Assembly: GCF_001522545.3 (NCBI RefSeq)
Contig: NC_031774.1
Coordinates: 54,253,871 to 54,317,870 of the forward strand
Direction of reading: 5' to 3'
DNA from: Parus major
Lineage: Eukaryota; Chordata; Aves; Passeriformes; Paridae
DNA length: 64,000 nucleotides
Part shown: positions 39,477 through 49,448 of the stretch, piece by piece
Layout of the letters: every line of letters begins with the position of its first letter
How positions within the stretch are numbered: position 1 is the first letter of the stretch
Notes under the pieces: model-generated
Told to the model about the DNA's origin: nothing
The model's database searches: none
What the model saw: the letters and a program-made list of their open reading frames with translations, nothing else
Translations under genes and position numbers: made by a program

Positions 39477-41884
39477 TCTGCATTTTGTTTAGATTTCAGC
39501 CCCCAAATGCATCCTCTTCTGATATCTTACAGATTTTGAGTGGTCTGTCAGCTGCTAGAACAACAGTAGTTTACAAATCAGTGGAATGTAGGTTGAATGG
39601 ATAAAATCAGACTAGCAGGGTAAACTAAAATGTAAATCATCTATCTAAATTTATCTTTAAAATAGTGAAGTTTATGCTTAACACCTTGATGTATTAGATA
39701 TTGTAGCAGGATTCAAATTATCTCCACACAAGTAGCATAATTTTGATATGAAATGTCTAGAAATCAATGCTGTTGCTTAAGCGTTCATGAATGCTTAGAA
39801 ATAATCTCAAAATCCTACACTGTATGTAAAAATTCTTTCCATTTCCTATTTGTACAGAAAAGCAGTAGTTGTGAAAGAAAACAAATGAATAAAAAAACCT
39901 CTCACTCTCTGAATGCCCTTTGACAGAAGATATATGTTAACATCAATGCCTATTTTAGGAATATACCTCTTTGAAAATAGGTTTCAAATTCTCAGTCTTC
40001 AAGGTCCCAATTATCCTTCATTAATATTATATAAACACCAAAAAATGCATCAATAAATCTTCTTCAGACTATAATGAATTATAGGGGATGTGTCACAGCT
40101 TCACAAAATGTACCTGTAAGACCACCCCAAGCCTCCCAATTACAGCATAATGCCACATATTGCATAATTTAAGTATCCATACTAATTTCAGTTTCCACCG
40201 TGCAACAAATGCCATTATTCAAGTTTTCCCCATTAGATTATTCTGTTATCCAGAAAGACTTTTTTATTAGATTTGGGTCAAGTTCAGCAAGCAAGTGCAG
40301 GGAATTCATGGAAGGGGGAAATGAATATTACTGTAAGATACAGCAACTAGAAACTGGGAAAAAGATAAGTTTCTTTTCTTTTTCCAGCTAGTGAATTAAA
40401 ATAGTTGGACAAGGGAAGACCTACTCAGCATAAAAGCGTTAAGATCAAGGGCTGGATTTTGGAAACAACTGTCAGTTTTAGAGGAGTGGTGGAATTTTCA
40501 AAAATTCTTAAGCAGAACAGGCATGTAACTCTCTTGGATTTTAGACACTTGACTGTTTAATGGGGTTTTCAGCAGACCTAAATGCTTTTGAAACAATTAG
40601 TCAAATGACTGAAAATATTTAGTATTTCCTCTGGTTAGTAAGTAATTTTTAAATGCAAAATATGTTTCAATAAACACAGGGCCTGTTTCTCAGATCAGGT
40701 ACACAGTTGTGCCCACACTCAGCTCATGCTCTCAGTAGGTTGGACCCAAGCCAGCCTTTGTACAGATGTCATAGAAACTACATTTTCAAGTTCATTTTAA
40801 GACAGTGCTACAGCCAAGAGAAACAATCTCTGCCCTCAGCAGGCCCCAAACACTCATCCCTAACTACCACATTACCACCTCCCCTCTGCCAGCATAATGA
40901 ACTGAATTACTGATCTTGTTTAGCTTAAAATTGACTTCTTTTTTTGGCTAGATTAGGCTTGACCCTGGTCCAGCTCACTCAGTTGCTGCACAGACACTTG
41001 TGCAAGGAGTGGATGTAGCAAGGGCAAGTCTACTTCATTCAGTGGCAATGCTGGTCTCTGTCAATTCACAGCACATGACCAAACATATCCTTATTTCTTC
41101 TTTACAATACTCATCACATCTAAGGCACGTCTATTCAATTAAATGTTATTTTGCAATACTGTTTCAAACATTTTAATTAAATCCCGTTTTTCATGTAAAT
41201 AGAGCATGACTCAGAAATGAAAATGAAATTAAGTAGTAAGACCTATCACTTAAAAGTGAAGCCAGCAAAAATTCAGAACATTAAAGAATGTTTTTCAGGT
41301 TTACCTCTGATAACTAAAAGACATAATTCAGTGTAAAGCTGTCAGCTGTTCATGAATCAAAATGGTTTATTTATCCCAACCAATGAGCAGAGAGCTTTTT
41401 TTAGGAAAATCATGTATAAAATATATTTGTTAAAATCTTAAAAAATCAACTCATCTGCTTTGATGAAACCCATTTGAACCCTTGCTTTTCATTTTCTGTA
41501 GTTTATCTCACTGTTGGACTCAATACACTCCTCTTCTGCCTTTCCAACTGATGCGTTTGGAAGCAAATCAAAGAAGGAATGAGAGATGTGCTTTCAACCA
41601 TGCATTTCTGGGGCTGTCCAAACTCTCCATTTCCCCTTCCACCACTCTGCCTGGGTAAAAGCTCACCGTGGACCAGCCAACAACCAGGACCACGGAAAGC
41701 TTCCAAGGAACATGCAAGGCTTTGTGCTGTGAGAAGAAGTGACTTTCCTTTCAAAGCTTGCATTCCTTCCAATGTTGGAGGTACCAGTTCTCAGTGATCT
41801 TGTGAAAGGTGACTCATGTTGATATAAACATGATAAGGGACAGGATTTCCTTCCCTGCTTTCCACCTGCAGGCATTGATGCTAT

Positions 41885-42240
41885 TCACAGAATCACAGAA
41901 TAGACAGGGTGGTCCAAACCCCCTCTCAATGCAGGGTCACCTGGAGCAGGTAACAGAGAAGTCAGTCCAGATGGATCTGGAATGTCTCCAGAGAGGGAGA
42001 CTCCATGACCTCCCTGGGCAGCCTGCTCCTCAATGTAAAGTTTTTCCTTATGTTAAAGTGAAACTTGTGTTTATAGCCACTGCTCCTCATCCTGTCACTA
42101 GGCATCACTGAAAAGGGTCTGGGACCATCCTCCTGGCACCCACCTTTGAGATGTTTATATGCATTACTGAGCGCTCCTCTCAGTCTCCTCTTCCCTAGAC
42201 TGAGCAGTACAGCTCCCAGTGTCTGTTCTGAGATGCCCCA
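41885..42240 (-). mobile_element. CR1 LINE 3' fragment just inside intron 1
   Basis: Starts TCACAGAATCACAGAATAGA and carries GCAGGGTCACCTGGAGCAGG, AATGTCTCCAGAGAGGGAGA, CTGGGCAGCCTGCTCC, CATCCTGTCACTAGGCATCA and CTCTCAGTCTCCTCTTCCCT. Its internal sequence marks a different CR1 subfamily from the copies at 6180 and 28962. It ends about 130 bases from the CpG island. Confidence 0.88.
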
Positions 42241-42257
42241 GACCCCTAAACATTCGT

Positions 42258-42378
42258 GAGTGAAAGTGACGGCCTGCCGAGGTCTGGTCAACAAAAGGCT
42301 CGAGATGTGAACAATCCACACCAAAGCAAGGCCCGCATGGAGAGGTGAACCCAAACACCAGCACGGAGTGAAAGTGAC
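42258..42378 (+). promoter_or_regulatory. Paired PRDM1/IRF-like motifs in a 13-base direct repeat
   Basis: GAGTGAAAGTGAC occurs at 42258-42270 and again at 42366-42378. Its AGTGAAAGTG core matches the PRDI-type site bound by PRDM1 (BLIMP1) and IRF proteins. The pair lies in intron 1, about 0.3-0.4 kb downstream of coding exon 1 at the edge of the CpG island, between a CR1 copy and the island. Binding is an inference. Confidence 0.45.
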
Positions 42379-42667
42379 AGCCCCAGCCCCGCAGCGGGGG
42401 CAGGCACAGGGGTCACCCATGGCGACAGGCAGCGGCCCCAGGCAGCGACCCCACGGTCTGTCAGGCCACCTGTGCTGCCGTCCCCGAGCCCCTCCTCAGG
42501 GCGGGCCGAGGGACGCGGTGGGCAGCGCGGCCGCCCCGGGGTGCTGCGGGCGGAGCGGGGCGGGCGGCGCCATGAGGTGGCAGCGCCGCTGCTCCAAAAT
42601 GGCGCAGGCGGGGGCTGAGGGGCCCCGCGGGGACGGGCACGGCGGGCGGGCCGGCGGCGCCACTCAC

Positions 42668-42748
42668 CTGCCGGTAAGAGAGGCGGAAAGGCCGCAGGTA
42701 GAGGGAGGAGGTGCAGGGCTGGACCGCCAGCTCCTCGATGGCCTCCAT
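42668..42748 (-). CDS. NUDT14: NUDT14-like UDP-glucose pyrophosphatase, coding exon 1 (residues 1-27)
   Basis: First coding exon of a Nudix hydrolase that in mammals splits UDP-glucose (and ADP-ribose) to the sugar 1-phosphate and nucleoside monophosphate, Mg-dependent and cytoplasmic. The exon is 81 nt, 27 codons, opening MEAIEE and closing YLRPFRLSYRQ. As I recall the family, mammalian NUDT14 starts with MERIE and has the same YLRP...YRQ spacing. The donor is a strong CAG|GTGAGT, phase 0. I chose this ATG because it has G at -3 and +4 and gives the family length. The frame stays open upstream to 42973, but that part is Pro/Ala-rich 5' UTR and then CR1 sequence, so it is probably not translated. 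The exon sits inside a CpG island. The match is firm only together with exons 2 and 3, which join it in frame. An orthologue and a NUDT14 paralogue cannot be told apart here. Confidence 0.9.
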
Positions 42749-42780
42749 CCCTGCCGGGGGGGCAGCGGCCGCGGCAGGAC

Positions 42781-42800
42781 GAGGAGGAGGAGGAGGAGGA
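42781..42800. repeat. (GGA)n trinucleotide repeat in the 5' UTR of the NUDT14-like gene
   Basis: About six to seven GAG/GGA units on the plus strand, read as TCC/CTC in the mRNA, some 35-50 bases upstream of the ATG. The run makes a pyrimidine-rich leader and, in the upstream open frame, a proline stretch followed by alanines. Such runs often vary in length between individuals. Confidence 0.8.
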
Positions 42801-42959
42801 AGGGGAGAGGCGCGCGCAGCCGCTGGCGGACGGGCCGGGAGCGGCACCGGAGCTGACGGGACGCGGCTGTGGCGCTCTTCGGCCTCTGCCCTTCTCCCTC
42901 TCACCGAACGCTGAGTTTCACCCCCGAAACCGGGACACAGGAGCCTCGCTGCCTTTATC

Positions 42960-43278
42960 CACAGAATCACCAACGTTGGAAGAGACCTGTAAGATCATCC
43001 GGTTCAGGCGTCCACCTAGCACTGCCCCTGTAAATGTAATGTGCTTTACCTTAAACCGGTAAAGCACATCGCCCAGTGCCAGATCCAGGCAGCTCTTGAA
43101 CTGGTGACTCCACCATCTCCATGGCAGCCCGTTGCAATGTCTGACCATTATACCAGTGAAAAAATGCCTCTACTATCTATTCTGAATCTCCTCTCTCATC
43201 TTAAGGCCATTTGTATTTTTCTCTCGCTGCAGGAAGGGAAGAGGAGACTGGCCCCCACCCACCTCTGTCATGGAGTAG
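42960..43278 (-). mobile_element. CR1 LINE 3' fragment abutting the promoter
   Basis: Starts CCACAGAATCACCAACGTTG, then AGACCTGTAAGATCATCCGG, TGGTGACTCCACCATCTCCA, and near 43200 TTAAGGCCATTTGTATTTTT with the later CTGGCCCCCACCCACCTCTG. That order matches one CR1 subfamily. It lies directly upstream of the NUDT14-like 5' UTR. An ATG near its left end (42973) is the first Met of the long open frame through exon 1, so that Met is unlikely to be used. It contains a perfect inverted repeat at 43039-43069. Confidence 0.82.
43039..43069. repeat. Perfect 12-bp inverted repeat inside a CR1 copy
   Basis: Arms ATGTGCTTTACC (43039-43050) and GGTAAAGCACAT (43058-43069) are perfectly complementary around a 7-base spacer TTAAACC. 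This stretch does not fit the CR1 pattern on either side, so it looks like a local change within the repeat. Confidence 0.9.
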
Positions 43279-43321
43279 AATAATTCTCCAGAAACACCTA
43301 TTTGCAATCCTGTTTTCTCAG

Positions 43322-43545
43322 GAGCTTGGCGGATTTTGTCAGAGGGTCAGTTATTCCCACACTTCACACCAAAATTTGTGGGGTATGCTGGCACTGAACT
43401 GCAGCCCACACCCCTCCTCCAAAGTCTTGATGAGATGTACGAGCTCCCAGGTTATCCCATTCCTGGGCATCATCAGGCTTTGCAGAATGAGCACCTTGCT
43501 GGGGAAAGCACAGTCCCTTCTGCCTGCATGTATGGTGCTTTCATG
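43322..43545 (+). other. Possible coding exon of a divergent plus-strand transcript
   Basis: An open frame with balanced composition, including HFTPKFVGYAGTELQPTPLL and then SLDEMYELPGYPIPGHHQ, is bracketed by an acceptor CCTGTTTTCTCAG and a strong donor ATG|GTAAGT. If it is spliced there, it enters needing one base from an upstream exon and leaves in phase 0. The in-frame stop at 43276 blocks extension to the left, and there is no in-frame ATG before 43432, so an upstream exon is required. I do not recognise the protein. It begins about 0.6 kb from the CpG island and could be its divergent partner, a lncRNA exon, or chance. Confidence 0.25.
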
Positions 43546-43649
43546 GTAAGTGGAGATTGGATGAGTGGTGTGGAAAATGCAGGTACAAATACCGATTCAT
43601 GGATAACCTGCAATCCCTCCTTTGATGCATCCCCAACTTTCCTTTTCAG

Positions 43650-43685
43650 GGTCAGCTTCCAGTAGTGGCCATGCACCCAGTCCAT
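43650..43685 (+). other. Possible 36-nt micro-exon following the exon at 43322
   Basis: The acceptor CTTTCCTTTTCAG precedes twelve codons, GQLPVVAMHPVH, and a donor CAT|GTAAGA. Both ends are phase 0, compatible with the preceding candidate exon. Its short length makes chance likely. Confidence 0.15.
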
Positions 43686-44414
43686 GTAAGAAAAATAAAT
43701 GCAGATCGGTTAGAATCCCCTGGCTGTTTTCAAGTTATAAAATAGTTATCCCTTCTCCTTTTGTGTCATTATTTTTTAAGCAAAACACTATTAGATTTAG
43801 CAATTCCCTGGTATTTGTAGAAGTTTGATCACAGTTATACAACATTAGGTTACATTACTCTGAGTGCTTTAATGTTCCTAATAATTAGTTATTAATAATT
43901 AGGTTCATGAGCAACAGAGCTCACAATTTATGGTGGTTGTTATCTCTCTGATTTGTGATCATTTTCCATGCAGATGTGCCTGTGTACAGCAATTTAGGTG
44001 CCACATAAATCAAAATATTTTGTCAGTGTATTTGGCTGCACTGAGAAAAATCTGAAGTTTCTTGTATCTTTTCATTTTTTTGTCTTCCACTGCATCACTA
44101 AGAAAGTTTATTGTCTTGTCATGTGGTAATAAGAATTTCAGCAGTCTATCTAAAAGGAATAGATCCAGCAATTACAAAACTCACTAAGAAGTAAATGAGG
44201 CAGCACTTCCATTGCAGAATGCTTATGATCAGTTCTGATAACGCAAGTAGCAAAAAAAATGCTTGGTGGGGCTGAAAAGTGTGGTTTTAAAAGTATGTTT
44301 GCAAAGCTATCATAAAAATAGGCAAGGATATGTATTTTATTAGCTGACTTCGAAAATATTTGTATAACTCTGTTTGCATCACTGTATATGTCTACATATT
44401 TCTGTTTTTTTCAG

Positions 44415-44466
44415 AATGATCTCAAGGTCAGTCAGAGCTCCTGGGAACTTAAGCTATATTTTTCTA
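44415..44466 (+). other. Possible exon with strong splice signals
   Basis: The acceptor TTTCTGTTTTTTTCAG is very strong and the donor is CTA|GTAAGTT. Read in phase 0 it gives NDLKVSQSSWELKLYFS plus one base, with no stop. It fits after the 43650 candidate. I do not recognise the peptide. Confidence 0.2.
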
Positions 44467-47086
44467 GTAAGTTATTTCAGTCTTCCAAGTCCAATTTAAG
44501 TATAAACACAGTTTCCATGCACAGCAGGTTTACAGTATCTCTGTTTGCTTATGTTAAAAGTTACCGGCTACCCAGGTCGGTTCAGCCAGTCAGATTGCCC
44601 TCTTCAATAAACATTCTGACACCACTTTCAGGTTTTGAGTGTGTGTGTGTTTTGGGGAACGTGTCACACTGTGTGATGGATTGCTTATTCCATTCCTAGG
44701 CTTAGGTGGGAAACTTTTGGGGTTGTGATGTGTCACAGACCTCATCTCGTTAATGTACCTGGAACAGTTGAGCACAATGTCACAGGAAAATGCATTTTGG
44801 GATGCTCCGGTGTTGCAATTGCAATGGAAAGCTGTCGATTCCTTTGTCGGAAATCTTCTTTGTGAGTATGGCAGCTGAATTGAGGATTTAACAGGCTGAG
44901 ATTGAGGAGCTGCCTTAGTGTTCCTGTTTCACAGGTGAAATCTGAGCGAGAAAATAAATAGGAAAAATACATTCTGTATAGTGGAACTATCATTCAGCAC
45001 CTGGACCTGATTTTCATTACAGTTCTTTATTATGGCTTAAATACCCGCTGCAGAAAGTGACATTGCATTTGCTAGTCCAGGAACAATCCCAAGAAGGAAA
45101 TTTCTCTGAGCTACCATTTATTCAGAGGGACAATAACAAAGGGGAGCAACTTACTTTTGTACGGGTGAGATACACTCCTGCTTTCCTGTTCCCTTTCAGT
45201 GCTTTTGTGGCTGACTGGCACAGTCACACCAGCCAGGCTCTAAGTGCACTGAATACACAGCAAGGATTAGGAGATGATACCATGCAGAGATGCTGCTCAG
45301 CCCATCAGCTCAGAGGTCAGAAGATCTCTGTTCCCATCTCGGTTCCAAAGGACATGGCATGTTTGCTCAGTAAACTTCCCCAACTACTCCATTGTGTGTT
45401 CCTTGATATCCCTCTGTGTTTGCTCCTTTTTAAAGCAGAAATGCTAGTGGTGGTATGTGTCCAGAAACTTGGGAAAACAGACATCCAGAATTCCAAGGTG
45501 TTAAAGGACTGTCCTCATGCCTATTACCTTCAATGAGATATTTCCAATACTTAAATTTAAGCCCATGCTTAACTGCTCGCAGAATCTTTTGGGTTTGATT
45601 AGCATTATTCCAGGATCATTTACATTTCTATGATCCTCTCCCTTGTTCATCAGTTCCCAAACTTCTTACATCCTGGATTACTCTTGGCTGTCACAGTTTC
45701 TTTACAGGGCGCTATCCAAGTTTATCATTGCACTTCTAATCAAAATAGCTACCTCTGATATCCTTCCACAAACCAAGTGCCTTATGCCATCAAATCTTCC
45801 TTGCCAAGTATGACTGTTAACTTGACTTCCAGAAAACCAAGAATGTGTCAGAATGACAGGTTGCCTTTCACTACATTGAATACATTCCTTTTTCTCCCTT
45901 AGCAGTGGCTTCTGGATTGTTTCCTTGTTATTTAAAGCGAAAACAAAACAAAACCAGATACAAGGTTGTGAATGCTGTCATAGGTGTTTGCTCATGGGTT
46001 CTTCAGTCTCCTGGAGCTGCTGATCTCCTGCTGTAAAACAGTAAAATCTAGATGTTTGTCCCTAGGCTGTAATAGCTCTGAGAATGGTTTGTGTAACAGT
46101 GTGATCAGCAGCCTAATGAAGAAAAGCAGAAAGTGTGAATAAAAATGTGTTTCTTTCCTGGAAGGGAGAGTACATTGGCAGGCAGAGAAGGAAAAAAAAG
46201 AGAAGCGTCCTGTCTGGAGTGAAGAGTCTTAAGGGAAGATTCACTGGGATTTCTTACAAAAAATGAAATGTTAACATTAGTGTTAAAAAGGAGATCTTTC
46301 TGCAGAGTTAAGTTCTTTGTTTAACAGACTTCTTCCTTCAGAGCACTGTTTGCTCTTTGTTACTTCGTGAGTAACTTTTATTACCAGAAAAGTACCCAAA
46401 CATTTTTTTTTGGTTGCTCTTTTAAAAAAATCCCCTTGAGCTTGGAGTTTCTCCGGACAGAGTCCTTCCCTTCCCCTACAGCCCCGCAGTCCTTGGGCAC
46501 GCACTCTGCAGAGGGTCAGGTTGCATCCTCATTAGCAGTTTGTTTTATTGCTGTTTGCTGTGGGACACAACCGGGAATGTTTCTGGCCAAGCCCGGTGCT
46601 GCTGCCCTTCTTCTCTCCGTGGCTCCCGGAGCCAAGCACAGCCTCTCACCTCGGCCCAGGCTTACCGTGAGTGGGCATCCAGGAATGTCCCTTGCAGTAC
46701 TTCCCTCTTCCCAATGGAGCTTTGCAAGCTGCCTGAGCTGTTGGGTTCACTCATGCAGAGTTAGGCAGCACATTTTCCATAGTGATTTCTGTGTGTACAT
46801 GTCTGCGTGTACTTTTAATCTCTGTAAATCCCTACCAGGCTCACTTTGTTCTTCGACATGCCATGGCTTATGAACAAAAATCATCAGGTCCTGAGCCTTT
46901 CATCTCCAGAGGACTCCTTAATACATTGCAGAGTATCATTACTTTTGATACTTGGTGAGTACAGTAGCTACTAAGATAATACAAGTATGAAAGCCTCAAC
47001 AACTAGAGGCATATTGATTTGCAGTTCTCAAATTTCATTTATAAAAAATATTTCTAGCCCTCATGGTTGCAGGGGAAAAAGACGGG

Positions 47087-47131
47087 AAATGCAAATGATG
47101 CAAATGTAAATGATGGAAATGTAAATGATGC
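47087..47131 (+). repeat. 15-bp tandem repeat, three copies, with two octamer motifs
   Basis: Units AAATGCAAATGATGC, AAATGTAAATGATGG and AAATGTAAATGATGC. The first unit and its junction create two perfect POU/octamer motifs ATGCAAAT at 47089-47096 and 47098-47105, nine bases apart. Confidence 0.9.
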
Positions 47132-49324
47132 CAAACATAATGGTTTGTGAGCTGTTAAGCTGAGGTGATGCCACATGTTTGATAGAAAGGCTTTGCTGTT
47201 GGGGTGACAGATAACCTGAATCCCCAGCTCTGGGCAGAAGAATGTCAGCAGAGGATGCTGAAGCCAAGAGGCACTGGATCACATCAGCCCCATCCAGCTG
47301 GGATACCATCAAAGTTGTTGTCTTCTGCCTAGAAACTGCTCCCAGAACTTCCTCCTCCTCTGCTTCATCTCCCTGGGCCGAGTGCAGTTTTTGTTAAGGT
47401 CATGTAGGGGTATTCGGAGAGTTGAACACCTTTGCTGTTCAGGCACAGCAAGAAAGATGGATGAAAGTGTCCCAAATGAAATCTATTTTGTAAACTCATG
47501 TTGGGAATCCTTATGGTTGGCAGCATGAAACCGTATCCTCTCTTCATGTGGGCCATGCTTGCATCGCCACAGAGATGTTAGTTTTGAGTGCCTTTCTGGG
47601 GATCAGATGCATGTTCTTTCTGTAATGAAGTGGCTGTTGTGAAGTTTGCCTTCTAAAGCTTACCCCTTGGGCTCCTGGGGAAAAACAAGCCTGAAGCTGC
47701 CAATATCTAACTTTTAATTATTATTCAGTTCTGGGGCATAACCACCCTGGTTACATTCATGAAAGTCAGGAATCGTGCTTATGCAATTCTTTTGGCATTG
47801 TAAATAGAGCCCCAGAGAAATTTGTTTTGATTTTAGTAGTAACTTTTCTGAGAGATGACTTTTACTTTTAATAAATTATTTACTTTCAATTACAAAATAT
47901 AAAATTAGAGGTGTAAAATATAAAATTAAATAACTCACCTGTGTCTAGTTAGAATAGTATCATTTCCCAGAAGATCAGAAATTTACCCATCTGCCTTGTA
48001 AAATGAAGGTCTGATAAATAGCTCTTTTTTTTTCTGCCTATCATCAGTAAAAGCCTTGAACTAAATATGGTAAGAAAAAAAAATGAAACATATTCAGTAT
48101 AAATATAGATACGAATATCATGACATGTAAAATTGGTCTCTAAAAATAGTGAAGGAAAAAGGCTCAGCAACATAAATGTGTAACTAATATGTCAAATAGT
48201 TCTTAAGTTATTCACAATATAATATGACAAGTTGCAATATGGTATAAAGTAGAGGAGGGGAGGTGAGAACATGGGAAGTAAATTCTCATTTTTAGCTTTT
48301 CAGCTGGGGGAAGAACACAGTCTGTGAAAAAATAAGAAACAATATGCATGCAAAATTTAGATACTTTTATATTAATTACTATCCAACAAATGTTGCCTAC
48401 AGCTAACAGAGTGAAAATGATTAGATGGAAGGCTTTGATTTTTCAATAAACTTCTCTCTAAGGAGGGAAAAAAGAAAATGATAACACCGTGTTGTTTGTA
48501 TTACAGACCATATACAACTAATATCTGGATCTCATTATGCTGGGAACTGTTCAAATGCAGGTAGAAAAATGGTGTCTTTCACAAAAAAGCAGCAAAATAA
48601 TTTGCACAAAAGAACAAAGATGAATGTACAGTAATAAGGAACAGCTGAAGGAGAGCAAAAGATCACAAAGAATCTTCTTTTGTTTGCCACATATGTATGC
48701 AATAGAGCTGGAAGGAGAAAAGTATTTTGATTTCTCAGGGAACCTTGATGTTCCAAGAGTTTGAAATTGCCTGTAAAAAAGGACTGGAGCTGGAGTTGTT
48801 GGATACTGGAGCTCTGGCCGTGGCTGTAGCCATGACCCTGGTATCTCTGAGCTCCCCAGTCACCATGACTGTGCTGTGCCTGGTACTCTGCTCTGGACTG
48901 GGGACATTATAAGCCCAAGGGTCCTTAATCTTCAGGCAATTTATCTAGCAAGATTTGTTGAAACTGTGGGAGCTGGAAGCCCTGGTCCTCAGGAGACTAC
49001 CAGCTGGGCTGCTCAGAAGCTGGGGCTGGCATAGCTCCAGTGGAAGCTTGCCTGTTTTTCAAAGGAATTTAATTGAATACTTGTCTGGATGAAATGTTTC
49101 TGTTTGGTAAATTGAGACATTCCAAAATAAAAATATAGTCAGAGAGGGTTTTTTCGCCAGATGTAGGGAGCAGGTACATGGTTTCTATTTCAACATATGT
49201 AAATATAAATATATATATATGTGTTTTATGTGATAGAAAAGTAGAGAGACACAGCTGGCCATTTTCCTGCCTCCTCTTCATTAGGCATATTATATTATTT
49301 TCCTGTTTATTTCTATTTTGCCAG

Positions 49325-49448
49325 TGCTCAGGAGCCCAGAGGTTTATTGTGCTCATCGGAGTCAAATCGCAGAACAAAACAGCCTAAATCTCTAGTGAGA
49401 TTCTTGTGGTTGGAAGCAAGCTGGAGAAGAGCACAGAGGAAGGACAGG
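49325..49448 (+). other. Possible exon with strong splice signals
   Basis: The acceptor TTTCTATTTTGCCAG and donor ACAGG|GTAAGT bracket 124 bases. One frame is open throughout (first base completes a codon, 41 codons, phase 0 out) and contains LVRFLWLEASWRRAQRKDR. It is basic and unfamiliar, so a lncRNA exon is as likely as coding. Confidence 0.2.

Larger units (their letters stand above)
14889..42667 (-). other. Intron 1 of the NUDT14-like gene (about 27.8 kb)
   Basis: Bounded by the phase 0 donor of exon 1 and the acceptor of exon 2. It holds CR1 fragments at 28962, 32945 and 41885, ancient repeat pieces at 18476 and 35848, a probable small hAT element at 34663, the TguSINE1 copy at 39341, and a 16-C run at 28584. 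I found no other exon of the host gene and no convincing nested gene. Confidence 0.75.
42370..42900 (-). promoter_or_regulatory. CpG-island promoter of the NUDT14-like gene, possibly bidirectional
   Basis: A dense CpG, GC-rich block in otherwise AT-rich DNA, overlapping coding exon 1. There is no clear TATA box, as is usual for housekeeping promoters. Visible sites include an SP1-type GGGGCGGGC at 42557-42565, a YY1-like AAAATGGCG at 42596-42604, and several G-runs at 42610-42650. The minus-strand start site is probably between about 42780 and 42870, because the ATG is at 42748 and a CR1 copy begins at 42960. Good donor-like and start-codon contexts also exist on the plus strand, so divergent transcription is possible but not shown. 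Confidence 0.8.

Noticed and set aside
41962..42420. 152-codon minus-strand frame
   Set aside because: Mostly CR1 3' sequence followed by the edge of the CpG island; no open CR1 protein domain is present.
42368..42856. 162-codon plus-strand frame in the CpG island
   Set aside because: Gly/Arg/Ala-rich frames arise by chance in GC-rich DNA, and it is antisense to exon 1.
42461..42973. 170-codon minus-strand frame taken as one protein
   Set aside because: Only its residues 76-102 are the true exon 1. The front is 5' UTR and CR1 sequence, and the back runs past the GTGAGT donor into intron 1.
45057..45536. 159-codon plus-strand frame
   Set aside because: Its only listed start is a GTG. An acceptor at 45022 and a donor after 45164 fit part of it, but the phase does not match the candidate exon at 44415, and I recognise no family.
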